Below are positions 11,866-18,481 of a DNA stretch of 50,372 nt, piece by piece. Position 1 is the stretch's first letter. The number at the start of each line of letters is the position of its first letter. The position numbers and the translations under genes are program-made. The notes under the pieces are model-generated. The model was not told where the DNA came from. It did not search any database and was given only the letters and a program-made list of their open reading frames with translations. This stretch comes from a virus, in IMG/VR virus record IMGVR_UViG_3300027836_000015, positions 1 to 50,372 of that record. One strand, 5' to 3'.

Positions 11866-12600
11866 ATGACTAAAGAAGAAATAATAGAGAAGTTAAAAAA
11901 TGATGAGCATTATTATGGCGAGATGGGTAAAAACTTTTTAAGCAATTCAAATATATCTGCGTTGCTTACTAATCCAGCATTAATGAATGCTCCTCAAGAT
12001 CCTAATCCTAATTTTGTAATTGGCGGTTATTTCCACACCGCCATTCTTGAACCTGATAAGTTACATAAGTACAAAATTATTAAAGCATCCACTAGAAATA
12101 CTAATATATATAAAGAAGCATCTGGAGGTGAAATATGTCTGCTGCAACACGAAGTTGACCGAATTGAACTAATGAAAGATACGATGCTCGCTAATAATAT
12201 ATGCAAAGATCTTATACGTGGTTTTAATGTTGAATATGAAGTTCCTGGCATTGTAGAATTATTTGGTACAATGTGGAAAGGCAAAGCAGATATATTAAAT
12301 CACGACGAAGGATTGATTGTAGATCTTAAAACAACATCTAACATTGCGGACTTTGCTTATTCAGCTAAGAAATACAATTATGATAGCCAAGCATATATTT
12401 ATAAGAAGTTGTTTGGATATGATATGATTTTTATGGCAATAGATAAAGGAACACATCAGATAGGTATATTTGATTGTTCAGATAAATTTCTACAAACAGG
12501 CGAAGACAAAGTTATGCGAGCAGTTGAAGCCTACGATTTATTTTATAAAACAGAGGATTTTGATCCTCAACAATTTCTAATTACTAAAACCCTTAACTAA
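11866..12600 (+). CDS. PD-(D/E)XK exonuclease, RecE or lambda-exo type
   Basis: The 244-residue protein has a fold-typical order. It contains NPNFVIGGYFHTAILEP (the G-x-x-x-H helix near residue 57), then MWKGKADIL with Asp142, GLIVDLKTT with Asp153-x-Lys155, and YDSQAYIYKKLFG as the QxxxY helix. These are the motifs of the PDDEXK_1 family exonucleases related to RecE. It would degrade one strand from a double-strand end and hand the exposed single strand to the adjacent ERF protein. This pairing mirrors Red alpha/beta and RecE/T. It starts right after the erf stop and ends 18 nt before the SSB-like gene. Confidence 0.85.
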   Translation: MTKEEIIEKLKNDEHYYGEMGKNFLSNSNISALLTNPALMNAPQDPNPNFVIGGYFHTAILEPDKLHKYKIIKASTRNTNIYKEASGGEICLLQHEVDRIELMKDTMLANNICKDLIRGFNVEYEVPGIVELFGTMWKGKADILNHDEGLIVDLKTTSNIADFAYSAKKYNYDSQAYIYKKLFGYDMIFMAIDKGTHQIGIFDCSDKFLQTGEDKVMRAVEAYDLFYKTEDFDPQQFLITKTLN

Positions 12601-12617
12601 AACAAAAAACGAGAATT

Positions 12618-12938
12618 ATGGCAAGTATTATTAAAGCGAGTATCAATTTGAATGAAATTCCAAAGCACAAAATTATTGATGGAAAGAAAGGTAAGTATTT
12701 ACCTATCACAATAACAATCAATGATGATGTTGATCAGTTTGGGAATCAAGGACCAGTGATGGTTGAACAATCTAAAGAAGAGAGAGATGGAAAAGCAGCA
12801 AAAGTATACCTTGGAAATGTTAAAGTGGTATGGACGAACGGCACTAATGTTGATGTTGCGCCCCGAACTGATTCAGGTCAACAAGCACAAGCTCCTGCAC
12901 AACGAGCTCCGGCTCCGATCGATGATCTCCCGTTTTAA
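12618..12938 (+). CDS. SSB-like single-stranded DNA-binding protein, 106 aa
   Basis: The N-terminal 70 residues form an OB-fold-like series of strands (ASIIKASINLNEIPKHKI, KGKYLPITITINDDV, KVYLGNVKVVW). A disordered Ala/Pro/Gln-rich linker leads to the tip DDLPF. That acidic phenylalanine tip is the hallmark of SSB C-termini, which recruit host replication and repair proteins. It is shorter than bacterial SSB (about 150-180 aa). Context with ERF and exonuclease supports a recombination and replication SSB. The first palindrome copy (12934-12954) begins inside its last codons, so its 3' end is part of a regulatory or origin-like zone. Confidence 0.85.
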   Translation: MASIIKASINLNEIPKHKIIDGKKGKYLPITITINDDVDQFGNQGPVMVEQSKEERDGKAAKVYLGNVKVVWTNGTNVDVAPRTDSGQQAQAPAQRAPAPIDDLPF

Positions 12939-12986
12939 GGTTATAGCCTTAAAATAAAATTAAACTTTAAGGTTATAGCCTTAAAA
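12933..12986. repeat. Two near-perfect palindromes, 32 bp apart
   Basis: TTTAAGG-TTATAG-CCTTAAA occurs at 12934-12953 and again at 12966-12985. Each has 7-bp arms, 18 of 20 positions palindromic, and a central TATA. Twenty-one bases are shared exactly. The first copy overlaps the SSB stop codon. Spacing of 32 bp (about three helical turns) suits cooperative binding by a dimeric DNA-binding protein. As RNA each could also be a hairpin. Confidence 0.75.
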
Positions 12987-12994
12987 AATATAAA

Positions 12995-13040
12995 GCAGGA
13001 CGAACTCTAGACAGCAAAAGCAGGATTTAGTCTGGACAGC
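12995..13040 (+). repeat. Two iteron-like direct repeats
   Basis: GCAGGA-N5-TCT-N-GACAGC is present at 12995-13015 and 13020-13040, with a 25-bp period and 15 of 21 bases identical. The repeats follow the palindromes and precede an intrinsic terminator. Direct repeats next to SSB and primase-helicase genes are compatible with a replication origin. No DNA-unwinding element is clear, but the AT-rich stretch 12951-12994 lies beside them. Confidence 0.55.
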
Positions 13041-13055
13041 TTTATGTAGTTAGTT

Positions 13056-13078
13056 AAACCCCATTAATTGGGGTTTTT
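13056..13078 (+). terminator. Intrinsic terminator
   Basis: AACCCC (13057-13062) pairs with GGGGTT (13070-13075) around loop ATTAATT and runs into TTTTT (13074-13078). It is a clear Rho-independent terminator ending the recombination operon, 23 nt before promoter copy 9. Confidence 0.85.
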
Positions 13079-13100
13079 CTATCTATAATTAGTAATGATC

Positions 13101-13143
13101 TTACAATCAAAACACGATTGTATATTGATAATATATATGTAAC
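13101..13143 (+). promoter_or_regulatory. Phage early promoter copy 9
   Basis: TTACA (13101-13105), AACACGAT, then TGATAATATATATGTAAC (13126-13143), spacing 20 nt. It is the last copy and lies ahead of the replication and nucleotide operon, which has no further copy up to 21107. The ATG inside the box is not used. Confidence 0.8.
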
Positions 13144-13162
13144 AATCAAATAAACAAAAAAA

Positions 13163-13510
13163 ATGCAAGCAGAAACAAAGAAATGTGATAAATGCAAAGA
13201 AATAAAACCTATTACTAAATTTTGTAATAACAAGGTTAATAATAAAATATATCCTAGAAAATCTTGTAATACTTGTAGAGTAAATAAAATTAAAAAAACC
13301 GGATTTTATTATGTTTATTATTTGCCAAACGAGCATTATTGCGGTAGAACAAATTCTTTAGTTTTAAGGATGATAGATCATAGAAAAACAGGTAAAAATA
13401 CTGAAAACTATAAAGTATTATATACTAGCAAAGATAAAAAAGATGCTTGTTATCACGAAGCGTTATTCCAATCAACTTTAGCAATGGAAGGATTAGCTAT
13501 AACAAATTAA
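13163..13510 (+). CDS. Zinc-ribbon plus GIY-YIG nuclease-like protein, 115 aa
   Basis: The N-terminal Cys8-x2-Cys11...Cys35-x2-Cys38 knuckle (CDKC, CNTC) is the small DNA-binding ribbon seen in front of phage homing nucleases. It is followed by a GIY-YIG-like core: YVYYLP (residues 50-55) for GIY, HYCGRTN (58-64) for YIG, Arg69, His73 and a Glu99 candidate acid in YHEALF. The invariant Gly of GIY is altered, but the spacing is retained. It is probably a free-standing homing endonuclease or a phage-encoded DNA nuclease next to the primase-helicase. Start follows promoter copy 9; stop is 5 nt before the helicase ATG. Confidence 0.72.
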   Translation: MQAETKKCDKCKEIKPITKFCNNKVNNKIYPRKSCNTCRVNKIKKTGFYYVYYLPNEHYCGRTNSLVLRMIDHRKTGKNTENYKVLYTSKDKKDACYHEALFQSTLAMEGLAITN

Positions 13511-13515
13511 ATAAA

Positions 13516-15225
13516 ATGGATATAAATAATACAGAAATAAATGGTTTTCAAATAAATGAATTTAATATTTATAATTTAGAAGCAGGAAAAACAAGTGGTA
13601 TTTGTCCTTTGTGTTCAGTTGATAGAAAAAACAGCAATAAAACCGCTAAATGTGCTTCTTATGACTGGGATAAAGGATTAGGTACATGCCATAACTGCAA
13701 CAAAACATTTCAATTGCATACGTATCAACGCAAAGGAGCAAGTGAAAAAATATATACAAGACCAACATCAACATTAGTTCCTGCAACCTCAAAAGTTGTT
13801 GAATGGTTTAACAATAGAGGAATATCAGAACAGACATTAACAGACTTACAAGTTACAGAAGGGCCTGAGTTCATGCCTCAGACCGGTAAAACAGAAAACG
13901 CAATACACTTTAATTATTTCATTGGCGATCAACTTATAAACGTAAAATACAGAGATGGACACAAACACTTCAAATTATTCAAAGGAGCTGAAAAAGTATT
14001 TTATAATATTAATAGTATTGTTGGTTTTGAATATTGCGTTATTGTTGAGGGAGAAATGGACGTGCTTGCATTGCATGAAGCCGGTATCACAAACGCAATC
14101 TCAGTACCAAATGGAGCCACATTAGGCACAAACAATCTAGAATATCTGGATAACTGTATTGATTATTTTGACGACAAAACAAAGATCATTATTGCGGTTG
14201 ATTCAGATGCAGCAGGTCAAGCATTACAAACTGAGTTAGTTAGAAGATTAGGATCAGAAACATGCTACATTGCAACCTTTGATGATTGCAAAGATGCAAA
14301 CGAATATTTAATTAAGTATGGTAAAGAAGCATTATCCCAAAGAATATCAAGATCAAAGCCCGTGCCACTTGAAAACGTTACTACGTTTAGAGACATTGAA
14401 GATGAAGTTACAGACTTTGTTAGAAATGGTTTCAAACCCGGTTTCCAAATTGGCTTGTCTAATTTTGATGATATTTTTTCTACGTACACTGGCCAATTCA
14501 TTACTGTTACCGGTATACCATCTTCTGGTAAATCTGATTTTGTAGATCAAATGGTTATTGGTTATAATGAAAAGTACGGCTGGAAAACAGCATATGCATC
14601 ACCCGAGAATCATCCAACATATTTACATGCTCACAAGTTAATGCGTAAAACATGGCAAGGTATGCCCGGCGTTGAAGATATTAAAACTGAAAAGTGGAAT
14701 CAAGTTGCTGATCATGTTAATGACAACTATTTCTTTATTGACATGGAACGTTATACATTAGAATCTGTACTGCGTAAAGGCGCAGAGCTAGTTAAACGTA
14801 AAGGAATTAAATGCTTAGTTATTGATCCATTTAACAAGGTAAGATCTAACGATGCGTCCGGTGATGTTAATGTTTATACATTAGAATACTTAAGTCAAAT
14901 AGAAATCTTTGCTAAAAAATACGATGTGCTTGTAATGGTTGTTGCGCACCCTACTAAAATGTATAAAGACAGTAGCGGCAAGATTGAAGAACCTACAATG
15001 TATAATATCAAAGGGGGCGGCGAATGGTATGATGCATCTTATCACGGTTTATTAGTGCACAGAGACTATGAAAACAAAACTGTTAAGGTTAAAGTATTAA
15101 AGTGTAAGTTTCAAAACCTTGGAGAGAATGGTGCTGAATGTCATTTTGTATGGGAGCCAGCGTCAGGTTGTTTTATTCCACACTTTCCAGCAGTTAGTAA
15201 TGATTCAAAACTACCATGGGAATAA
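13516..15225 (+). CDS. T7-type primase-helicase (569 aa)
   Basis: The start at 13516 (MDINNTEINGF) is preferred because the longer frame from 13447 overlaps the GIY-YIG gene; the ATG has an A-rich leader. Domains in order: zinc ribbon Cys30-x2-Cys33...Cys58-x2-Cys61; TOPRIM domain with VIVEGEMDVL (about 176-184) and AVDSDAAG (227-234); DnaB-like helicase with Walker A GIPSSGKS (333-340), Walker B CLVIDPFN (433-440), and VVAHPTK (475-481). This is the gp4 architecture that primes and unwinds DNA at the fork. It leads the operon that continues to the ribonucleotide reductase. The DNA polymerase it should couple to is not seen in the window. Confidence 0.92.
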   Translation: MDINNTEINGFQINEFNIYNLEAGKTSGICPLCSVDRKNSNKTAKCASYDWDKGLGTCHNCNKTFQLHTYQRKGASEKIYTRPTSTLVPATSKVVEWFNNRGISEQTLTDLQVTEGPEFMPQTGKTENAIHFNYFIGDQLINVKYRDGHKHFKLFKGAEKVFYNINSIVGFEYCVIVEGEMDVLALHEAGITNAISVPNGATLGTNNLEYLDNCIDYFDDKTKIIIAVDSDAAGQALQTELVRRLGSETCYIATFDDCKDANEYLIKYGKEALSQRISRSKPVPLENVTTFRDIEDEVTDFVRNGFKPGFQIGLSNFDDIFSTYTGQFITVTGIPSSGKSDFVDQMVIGYNEKYGWKTAYASPENHPTYLHAHKLMRKTWQGMPGVEDIKTEKWNQVADHVNDNYFFIDMERYTLESVLRKGAELVKRKGIKCLVIDPFNKVRSNDASGDVNVYTLEYLSQIEIFAKKYDVLVMVVAHPTKMYKDSSGKIEEPTMYNIKGGGEWYDASYHGLLVHRDYENKTVKVKVLKCKFQNLGENGAECHFVWEPASGCFIPHFPAVSNDSKLPWE

Positions 15226-15561
15226 ATGGCAAGGCAACCTCCAATAGACATGGGTAATTATATTTATTCTGCTAAAGAACAGTTAGCTTATTTATGGTGT
15301 ATTAGAAATAATATATACATATCGCCAAAAGCTTTAAGTTCAATTGAATGGTTTATATGTATCGTTATAAACGGCAAAGAAAATATAAGTCCTGAAGCTT
15401 ATAAGAAGACAGATATATGGAAACAAATATATAAATTTTATACATATTATTATGATAAATACAATAAAGAATTAAAAGAAGAGAAAATAACCGTTGTAAA
15501 AAAAGAACCATTACTTCGGCAGCAAACAACAAATAGCGCCGATAATTTAAAACTATTTTAA
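15226..15561 (+). CDS. Hypothetical protein, 111 aa
   Basis: ATG directly follows the helicase stop (TAAATG). The N-terminus (ARQPPIDMGNYIYSAKEQLAYLWCIRNN) and the middle (SSIEWFICIVINGKENISPEAYKKTDIWKQIYKFYTYYYDKY) are aromatic and helical. A charged tail with LKEEKITVVKKEPLLRQQ follows. It may be a small helper of the replication complex by position, but no motif supports this. Confidence 0.7.
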   Translation: MARQPPIDMGNYIYSAKEQLAYLWCIRNNIYISPKALSSIEWFICIVINGKENISPEAYKKTDIWKQIYKFYTYYYDKYNKELKEEKITVVKKEPLLRQQTTNSADNLKLF

Positions 15562-15562
15562 T

Positions 15563-16330
15563 ATGACAAAGTACGAAGCACAATACAAAGAATTACTTAA
15601 CAAGTGCCTGAATTCCGATACACAAAGAGCGGATAGAACAGGTGTTGGCTGTAACTCAATATTCAATGCTAGTCTAAGTGTAAATCTCAACGATGGCTTT
15701 CCATTAATAACAGGCAGAAAAATGTTTCAAAAAACTTTTGATACAGAGTTTGAATGGTTTATAAATGGCGAAACAAACATTAAAAGATTCCAAGAAGCTG
15801 GCGTAAGGATATGGGATGCTTGGGCAGATGAGAATGGTGATCTTGGACCTGTGTATGGGCATCAAATGCGCAATTTTAATGATCAAAATATAGATCAGAT
15901 GCAAATAGTTATTAAACAATTAATTGATGATCCAGACAGCCGTAGGCACATTATAAGTTTATGGAATCCTATTCAGTTAGATCAAATGCGATTGCCTCCA
16001 TGTTATTTGTATTTTCAATTCTTTGTGGATAATAACAAACTTAATATGTTTGTACTACAAAGATCAGGCGATATGTTTTTAGGTATACCTTATGACATGG
16101 CATTATTCTCAAAAATATTGTTATATGTATCAAGCAAGGTTAATTTAAAAGCAAATAGAATAGATGTGCAGATAATTGATGCACACATTTACGCCAATCA
16201 ACGCGATGCTATACATAAATATCTCAATCAAGAAACTTTTCAGTCTCCAGACTTCGTTTACGAAAACGGAGCATTAACCTTGATAAATTATAAACACGGC
16301 CCAATAATTTCAGCAAAAGTGGCCATTTAA
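15563..16330 (+). CDS. Thymidylate-synthase-family enzyme, probably dCMP-specific
   Basis: The 255-residue protein keeps the thymidylate synthase core: WADENGDLGPVYGHQ (about 87-101), LPPCYLYFQFFV with catalytic Cys147, LQRSGDMFLGIPYD (165-178), DAHIYANQ with His208 and Tyr210, and C-terminal KVAI. Asn177 of Escherichia coli thymidylate synthase, which selects dUMP, is replaced by Asp (Asp178, GIPYDMALF). The same Asn-to-Asp change marks dCMP hydroxymethylases such as T4 gp42. The product is therefore predicted to act on dCMP and make 5-methyl- or 5-hydroxymethyl-dCMP, not dTMP. The two cannot be told apart here. The family match is firm; the substrate call is an inference. The decamer variant (16207) is in the gene. 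Confidence 0.85.
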   Translation: MTKYEAQYKELLNKCLNSDTQRADRTGVGCNSIFNASLSVNLNDGFPLITGRKMFQKTFDTEFEWFINGETNIKRFQEAGVRIWDAWADENGDLGPVYGHQMRNFNDQNIDQMQIVIKQLIDDPDSRRHIISLWNPIQLDQMRLPPCYLYFQFFVDNNKLNMFVLQRSGDMFLGIPYDMALFSKILLYVSSKVNLKANRIDVQIIDAHIYANQRDAIHKYLNQETFQSPDFVYENGALTLINYKHGPIISAKVAI

Positions 16331-16338
16331 TCTAAATT

Positions 16339-17166
16339 ATGAAAAAAAAATATTATTTATATCATATTCCGGGCAAAAAAATCGGTATGACGTGTAATAT
16401 ATATAGTAGAGTAATTCTACAACAAGGATATAAACCAGGCGAGTTTCAGGTTTTAGAATCCTCAGAAGATAAAGATTTTATAGAAACAAAAGAAAGACTA
16501 TATCAAAATCTTTTTAAATATAAAAACGACCTTAATTCTTATAATGACGCTAAAAATAGTCCTATTAATCAATTCAAATCAAAACAAAAAAGTATGTATA
16601 CCAACGTAACAGATCAAACAACAACATTTCCGGTTCCTGTAAACAAGTTAAAAGGTTATTTAATGGATAACTTAGGTCAAACTTTTGAAACAAGTTATGG
16701 CAAATATACAATGACGCCTGATTTAGTTAGAATATTAGTAGACAATATTCGAGAATCAATGTATAGAAATACCTCTTGTTATATATATAATAAGATATTG
16801 TTTGAAGCCACTACAACTACAATTCCAGAAACAAAACCTACCGCAAATAATCCTTTAACTTTTGATCCTAATAATGTATATGACTTAATTAGACAATGGG
16901 CAAATGAGCGTGGCATATATAAATCTGGCGATTCTAAAACACAATATACAAAATTATGTGAAGAGTCTGGTGAATTAGCAAGAGCAATTCTTAAAAAAGA
17001 TACACCAGAACTAATTGATGCTATTGGTGATATGGTTGTTGTGTTGACTAATCTAGCTGCATTAGAAGGATTAAAAATTGAAGAATGCGTTACATCAGCT
17101 TACGATGTAATTAAGAGCAGACATGGCCAAATGGTTAACGGAACATTTGTAAAAAACACCCTATAA
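16339..17166 (+). CDS. GIY-YIG-like N-terminus fused to MazG pyrophosphohydrolase
   Basis: Residues 1-60 (KKYYLYHIPGKKIGMTCNIY, Arg24, Glu49) look like a small GIY-YIG-type domain. A middle segment of about 100 residues, starting with a Thr-rich linker, is unassigned. Residues about 183-270 form a MazG-type all-alpha NTP pyrophosphohydrolase, with LCEESGELARAIL for the EExxE pair and ELIDAIGDMVVVL for the ExxD pair. MazG enzymes remove non-canonical dNTPs or (p)ppGpp, and phage MazG is thought to keep nucleotide pools suitable for replication. The fused small domain may add nucleic-acid binding. It lies between the TS-like gene and a second MazG-like gene. Confidence 0.8.
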   Translation: MKKKYYLYHIPGKKIGMTCNIYSRVILQQGYKPGEFQVLESSEDKDFIETKERLYQNLFKYKNDLNSYNDAKNSPINQFKSKQKSMYTNVTDQTTTFPVPVNKLKGYLMDNLGQTFETSYGKYTMTPDLVRILVDNIRESMYRNTSCYIYNKILFEATTTTIPETKPTANNPLTFDPNNVYDLIRQWANERGIYKSGDSKTQYTKLCEESGELARAILKKDTPELIDAIGDMVVVLTNLAALEGLKIEECVTSAYDVIKSRHGQMVNGTFVKNTL

Positions 17167-17167
17167 T

Positions 17168-17620
17168 ATGAAACAAGAAATTGAATTTAGAGACCCTGTT
17201 GTCCAATCTGTAGTAAATAAATTTGTAGATCGTTCTGATGTTGGCTTTGCTAAATACGGCAAAACATTACGCAATGATGATTCTGATATATTCACATGGC
17301 TTAATCATTTACAAGAAGAACTCATGGATGCTACATTATATCTTCAACGTTTAAAAGAAGAAATATCTACATTGCGCGAAGAAAAAGCATTGCTAAATGA
17401 ATTGAATGATATTGATGTTATAGATGCTTTTGAAGTACCTGCTAAAAAAAACAAAAACAAAGATTTAAAGAAGCAATCGAAGCTTGGAATTGGTCGTGGT
17501 AATCATTATTCTTTTATGATAGACAACATGGGTAATGATATTGTTGATGATTTTTTTAAGTGGAAAACCAATGGCACAGGCACAATTGACATAGGTAGAA
17601 TAAATGAGACACACTTTTGA
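17168..17620 (+). CDS. MazG-like nucleotide pyrophosphohydrolase-family protein, 150 aa
   Basis: The first half (VVNKFVDRSDVGFAKYGKTL, then WLNHLQEELMDATLYLQRL) matches the phage protein family in which a KYG-x-x-L element precedes HLQ-x-E-x-x-DA-x-YL, a reduced MazG-like acidic helix pair. The second half is a Lys-rich linker and an unassigned C-terminus (GRGNHYSFMIDNMGNDIVDD). It probably hydrolyses a nucleotide or is an inactive relative; only one clear acid pair is visible. It starts 1 nt after the previous stop and sits in the nucleotide operon. Confidence 0.72.
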   Translation: MKQEIEFRDPVVQSVVNKFVDRSDVGFAKYGKTLRNDDSDIFTWLNHLQEELMDATLYLQRLKEEISTLREEKALLNELNDIDVIDAFEVPAKKNKNKDLKKQSKLGIGRGNHYSFMIDNMGNDIVDDFFKWKTNGTGTIDIGRINETHF

Positions 17621-17625
17621 AAAAG

Positions 17626-18063
17626 ATGTCTCGCAAGAAAGGTCCGGTTGTAGCTAAGAAAATAGTCTACAACGGGATTACTTTCGCCTCAGGGCTAGAA
17701 AAATATATGTATATTGCTTTAAAGAATGCTAAAATAGATTTTAGATATGAAGGCGAAACATTTGAATTAATACCTGCTTTTAAATTTAGTAATGAATGTT
17801 ATGAGCGTCAATCAAATGGCAAAGGGGATTATATAAACAGAGGCAATAAAAAAGTTTTAAATATAAAGTATACGCCAGATTTTACTGGATGGGATTTTAT
17901 AATTGAAACAAAAGGTAGAGCCAATGATTCTTTTCCTCTGCGATATAAATTATTTAAAAAATTAATGACTGATAATAATGATACTAGAACATTATATAAA
18001 CCACAAAATCACGGCGAATGTGATATTACAATTGAATTAATCCTAAAAAACAGAAACAAATGA
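17626..18063 (+). CDS. PD-(D/E)XK endonuclease, T7 endonuclease I or DUF1064-like
   Basis: An ATG at 17626 is chosen over the upstream TTG, giving 145 residues. The N-terminus has GITFASGLEKYMYIAL, a helix with Glu25 as in the S-x-x-E element of this family. The core has YTPDFTGWDFIIETKGRA with Asp85 and Glu94-x-Lys96, the PD-(D/E)XK signature. Such proteins cleave branched DNA (Holliday junctions, Y forks) before packaging, or resolve recombination intermediates. Context with the ERF and exonuclease genes supports that role. Stop overlaps the next start (AAATGA). Confidence 0.8.
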   Translation: MSRKKGPVVAKKIVYNGITFASGLEKYMYIALKNAKIDFRYEGETFELIPAFKFSNECYERQSNGKGDYINRGNKKVLNIKYTPDFTGWDFIIETKGRANDSFPLRYKLFKKLMTDNNDTRTLYKPQNHGECDITIELILKNRNK

Positions 18064-18251
18064 CAAAAACAAAAATTACCCAAGTTAACATTCCAGAAGA
18101 ACCAGAATTTCAAGACGAAAAGTATTGGAGTATATCAATAGGATTTTATCCAGGTATATTGTTTGGTATGAGAACTTATGAGGAACCAACCTATTCAACG
18201 CACGTGCTTTATTTACCGTTTGTTGACATTGCATTAGAGATAGACAAATAA
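18060..18251 (+). CDS. Hypothetical protein, 63 aa
   Basis: Short protein of strands and turns (VNIPEEPEFQDEKYWSISIGFYPGILFGMRTYEEPTYST then HVLYLPFVDIALEIDK). It overlaps the previous gene by 4 nt. The terminal strand VLYLPFVDIAL resembles the last strand of small phage beta proteins. No family recognised. Confidence 0.68.
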   Translation: MTKTKITQVNIPEEPEFQDEKYWSISIGFYPGILFGMRTYEEPTYSTHVLYLPFVDIALEIDK

Positions 18252-18273
18252 ATTTAAACTTAAAACAAAAACT

Positions 18274-18462
18274 ATGATTAAAAAGATTTTATTATTATTG
18301 TTAGAATATACTAGCGAAAATATTGAAAGCAGCACAGGTAGAAAAGCTACTGTTAGCGGAATTTACAGAAGTGAAGATCAATATATTCCTTTATCAAAAA
18401 ATGAAAAGTTTCCTCCTTCATTAGGAAAAGCTGTAGTTTGGAAATTAGTAGTAAGCGTATAA
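18274..18462 (+). CDS. Hypothetical protein, 62 aa
   Basis: ATG follows the A-rich leader TTAAACTTAAAACAAAAACT. The product begins MIKKILLLLLEYTSENIES, a short hydrophobic start that is too brief for a full membrane span, then a polar middle and a beta ending (GKAVVWKLVVSV). Not recognised. It precedes the ribonucleotide reductase by 20 nt. Confidence 0.65.
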   Translation: MIKKILLLLLEYTSENIESSTGRKATVSGIYRSEDQYIPLSKNEKFPPSLGKAVVWKLVVSV

Positions 18463-18481
18463 ACAATATAAAAACAAAACA

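Larger units (their letters stand above)
98..16216 (+). repeat. Dispersed decamer family TGCTATACAC/T
   Basis: Exact TGCTATACAC copies start at 762, 916, 983, 2566, 2917, 4252, 6033, 7509, 9442 and 11561. TGCTATACAT variants start at 98, 974 and 16207. All are on the + strand, which is the coding strand of this arm. Inside genes the word is read as C-Y-T (762), A-I-H (2566, 7509, 11561, 16207) or L-Y-T (2917, 4252, 9442), so it occupies all three codon phases and is not a protein motif. One further exact copy is on the minus strand (23937-23946), again in the sense direction of its gene. Function unknown. Confidence 0.85.

Noticed and set aside
13447-13515. Longer primase-helicase start (MLSRSVIPINF...)
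   Set aside because: It lies inside the GIY-YIG gene in another frame. The ATG at 13516 has the usual leader and directly follows that gene's stop.
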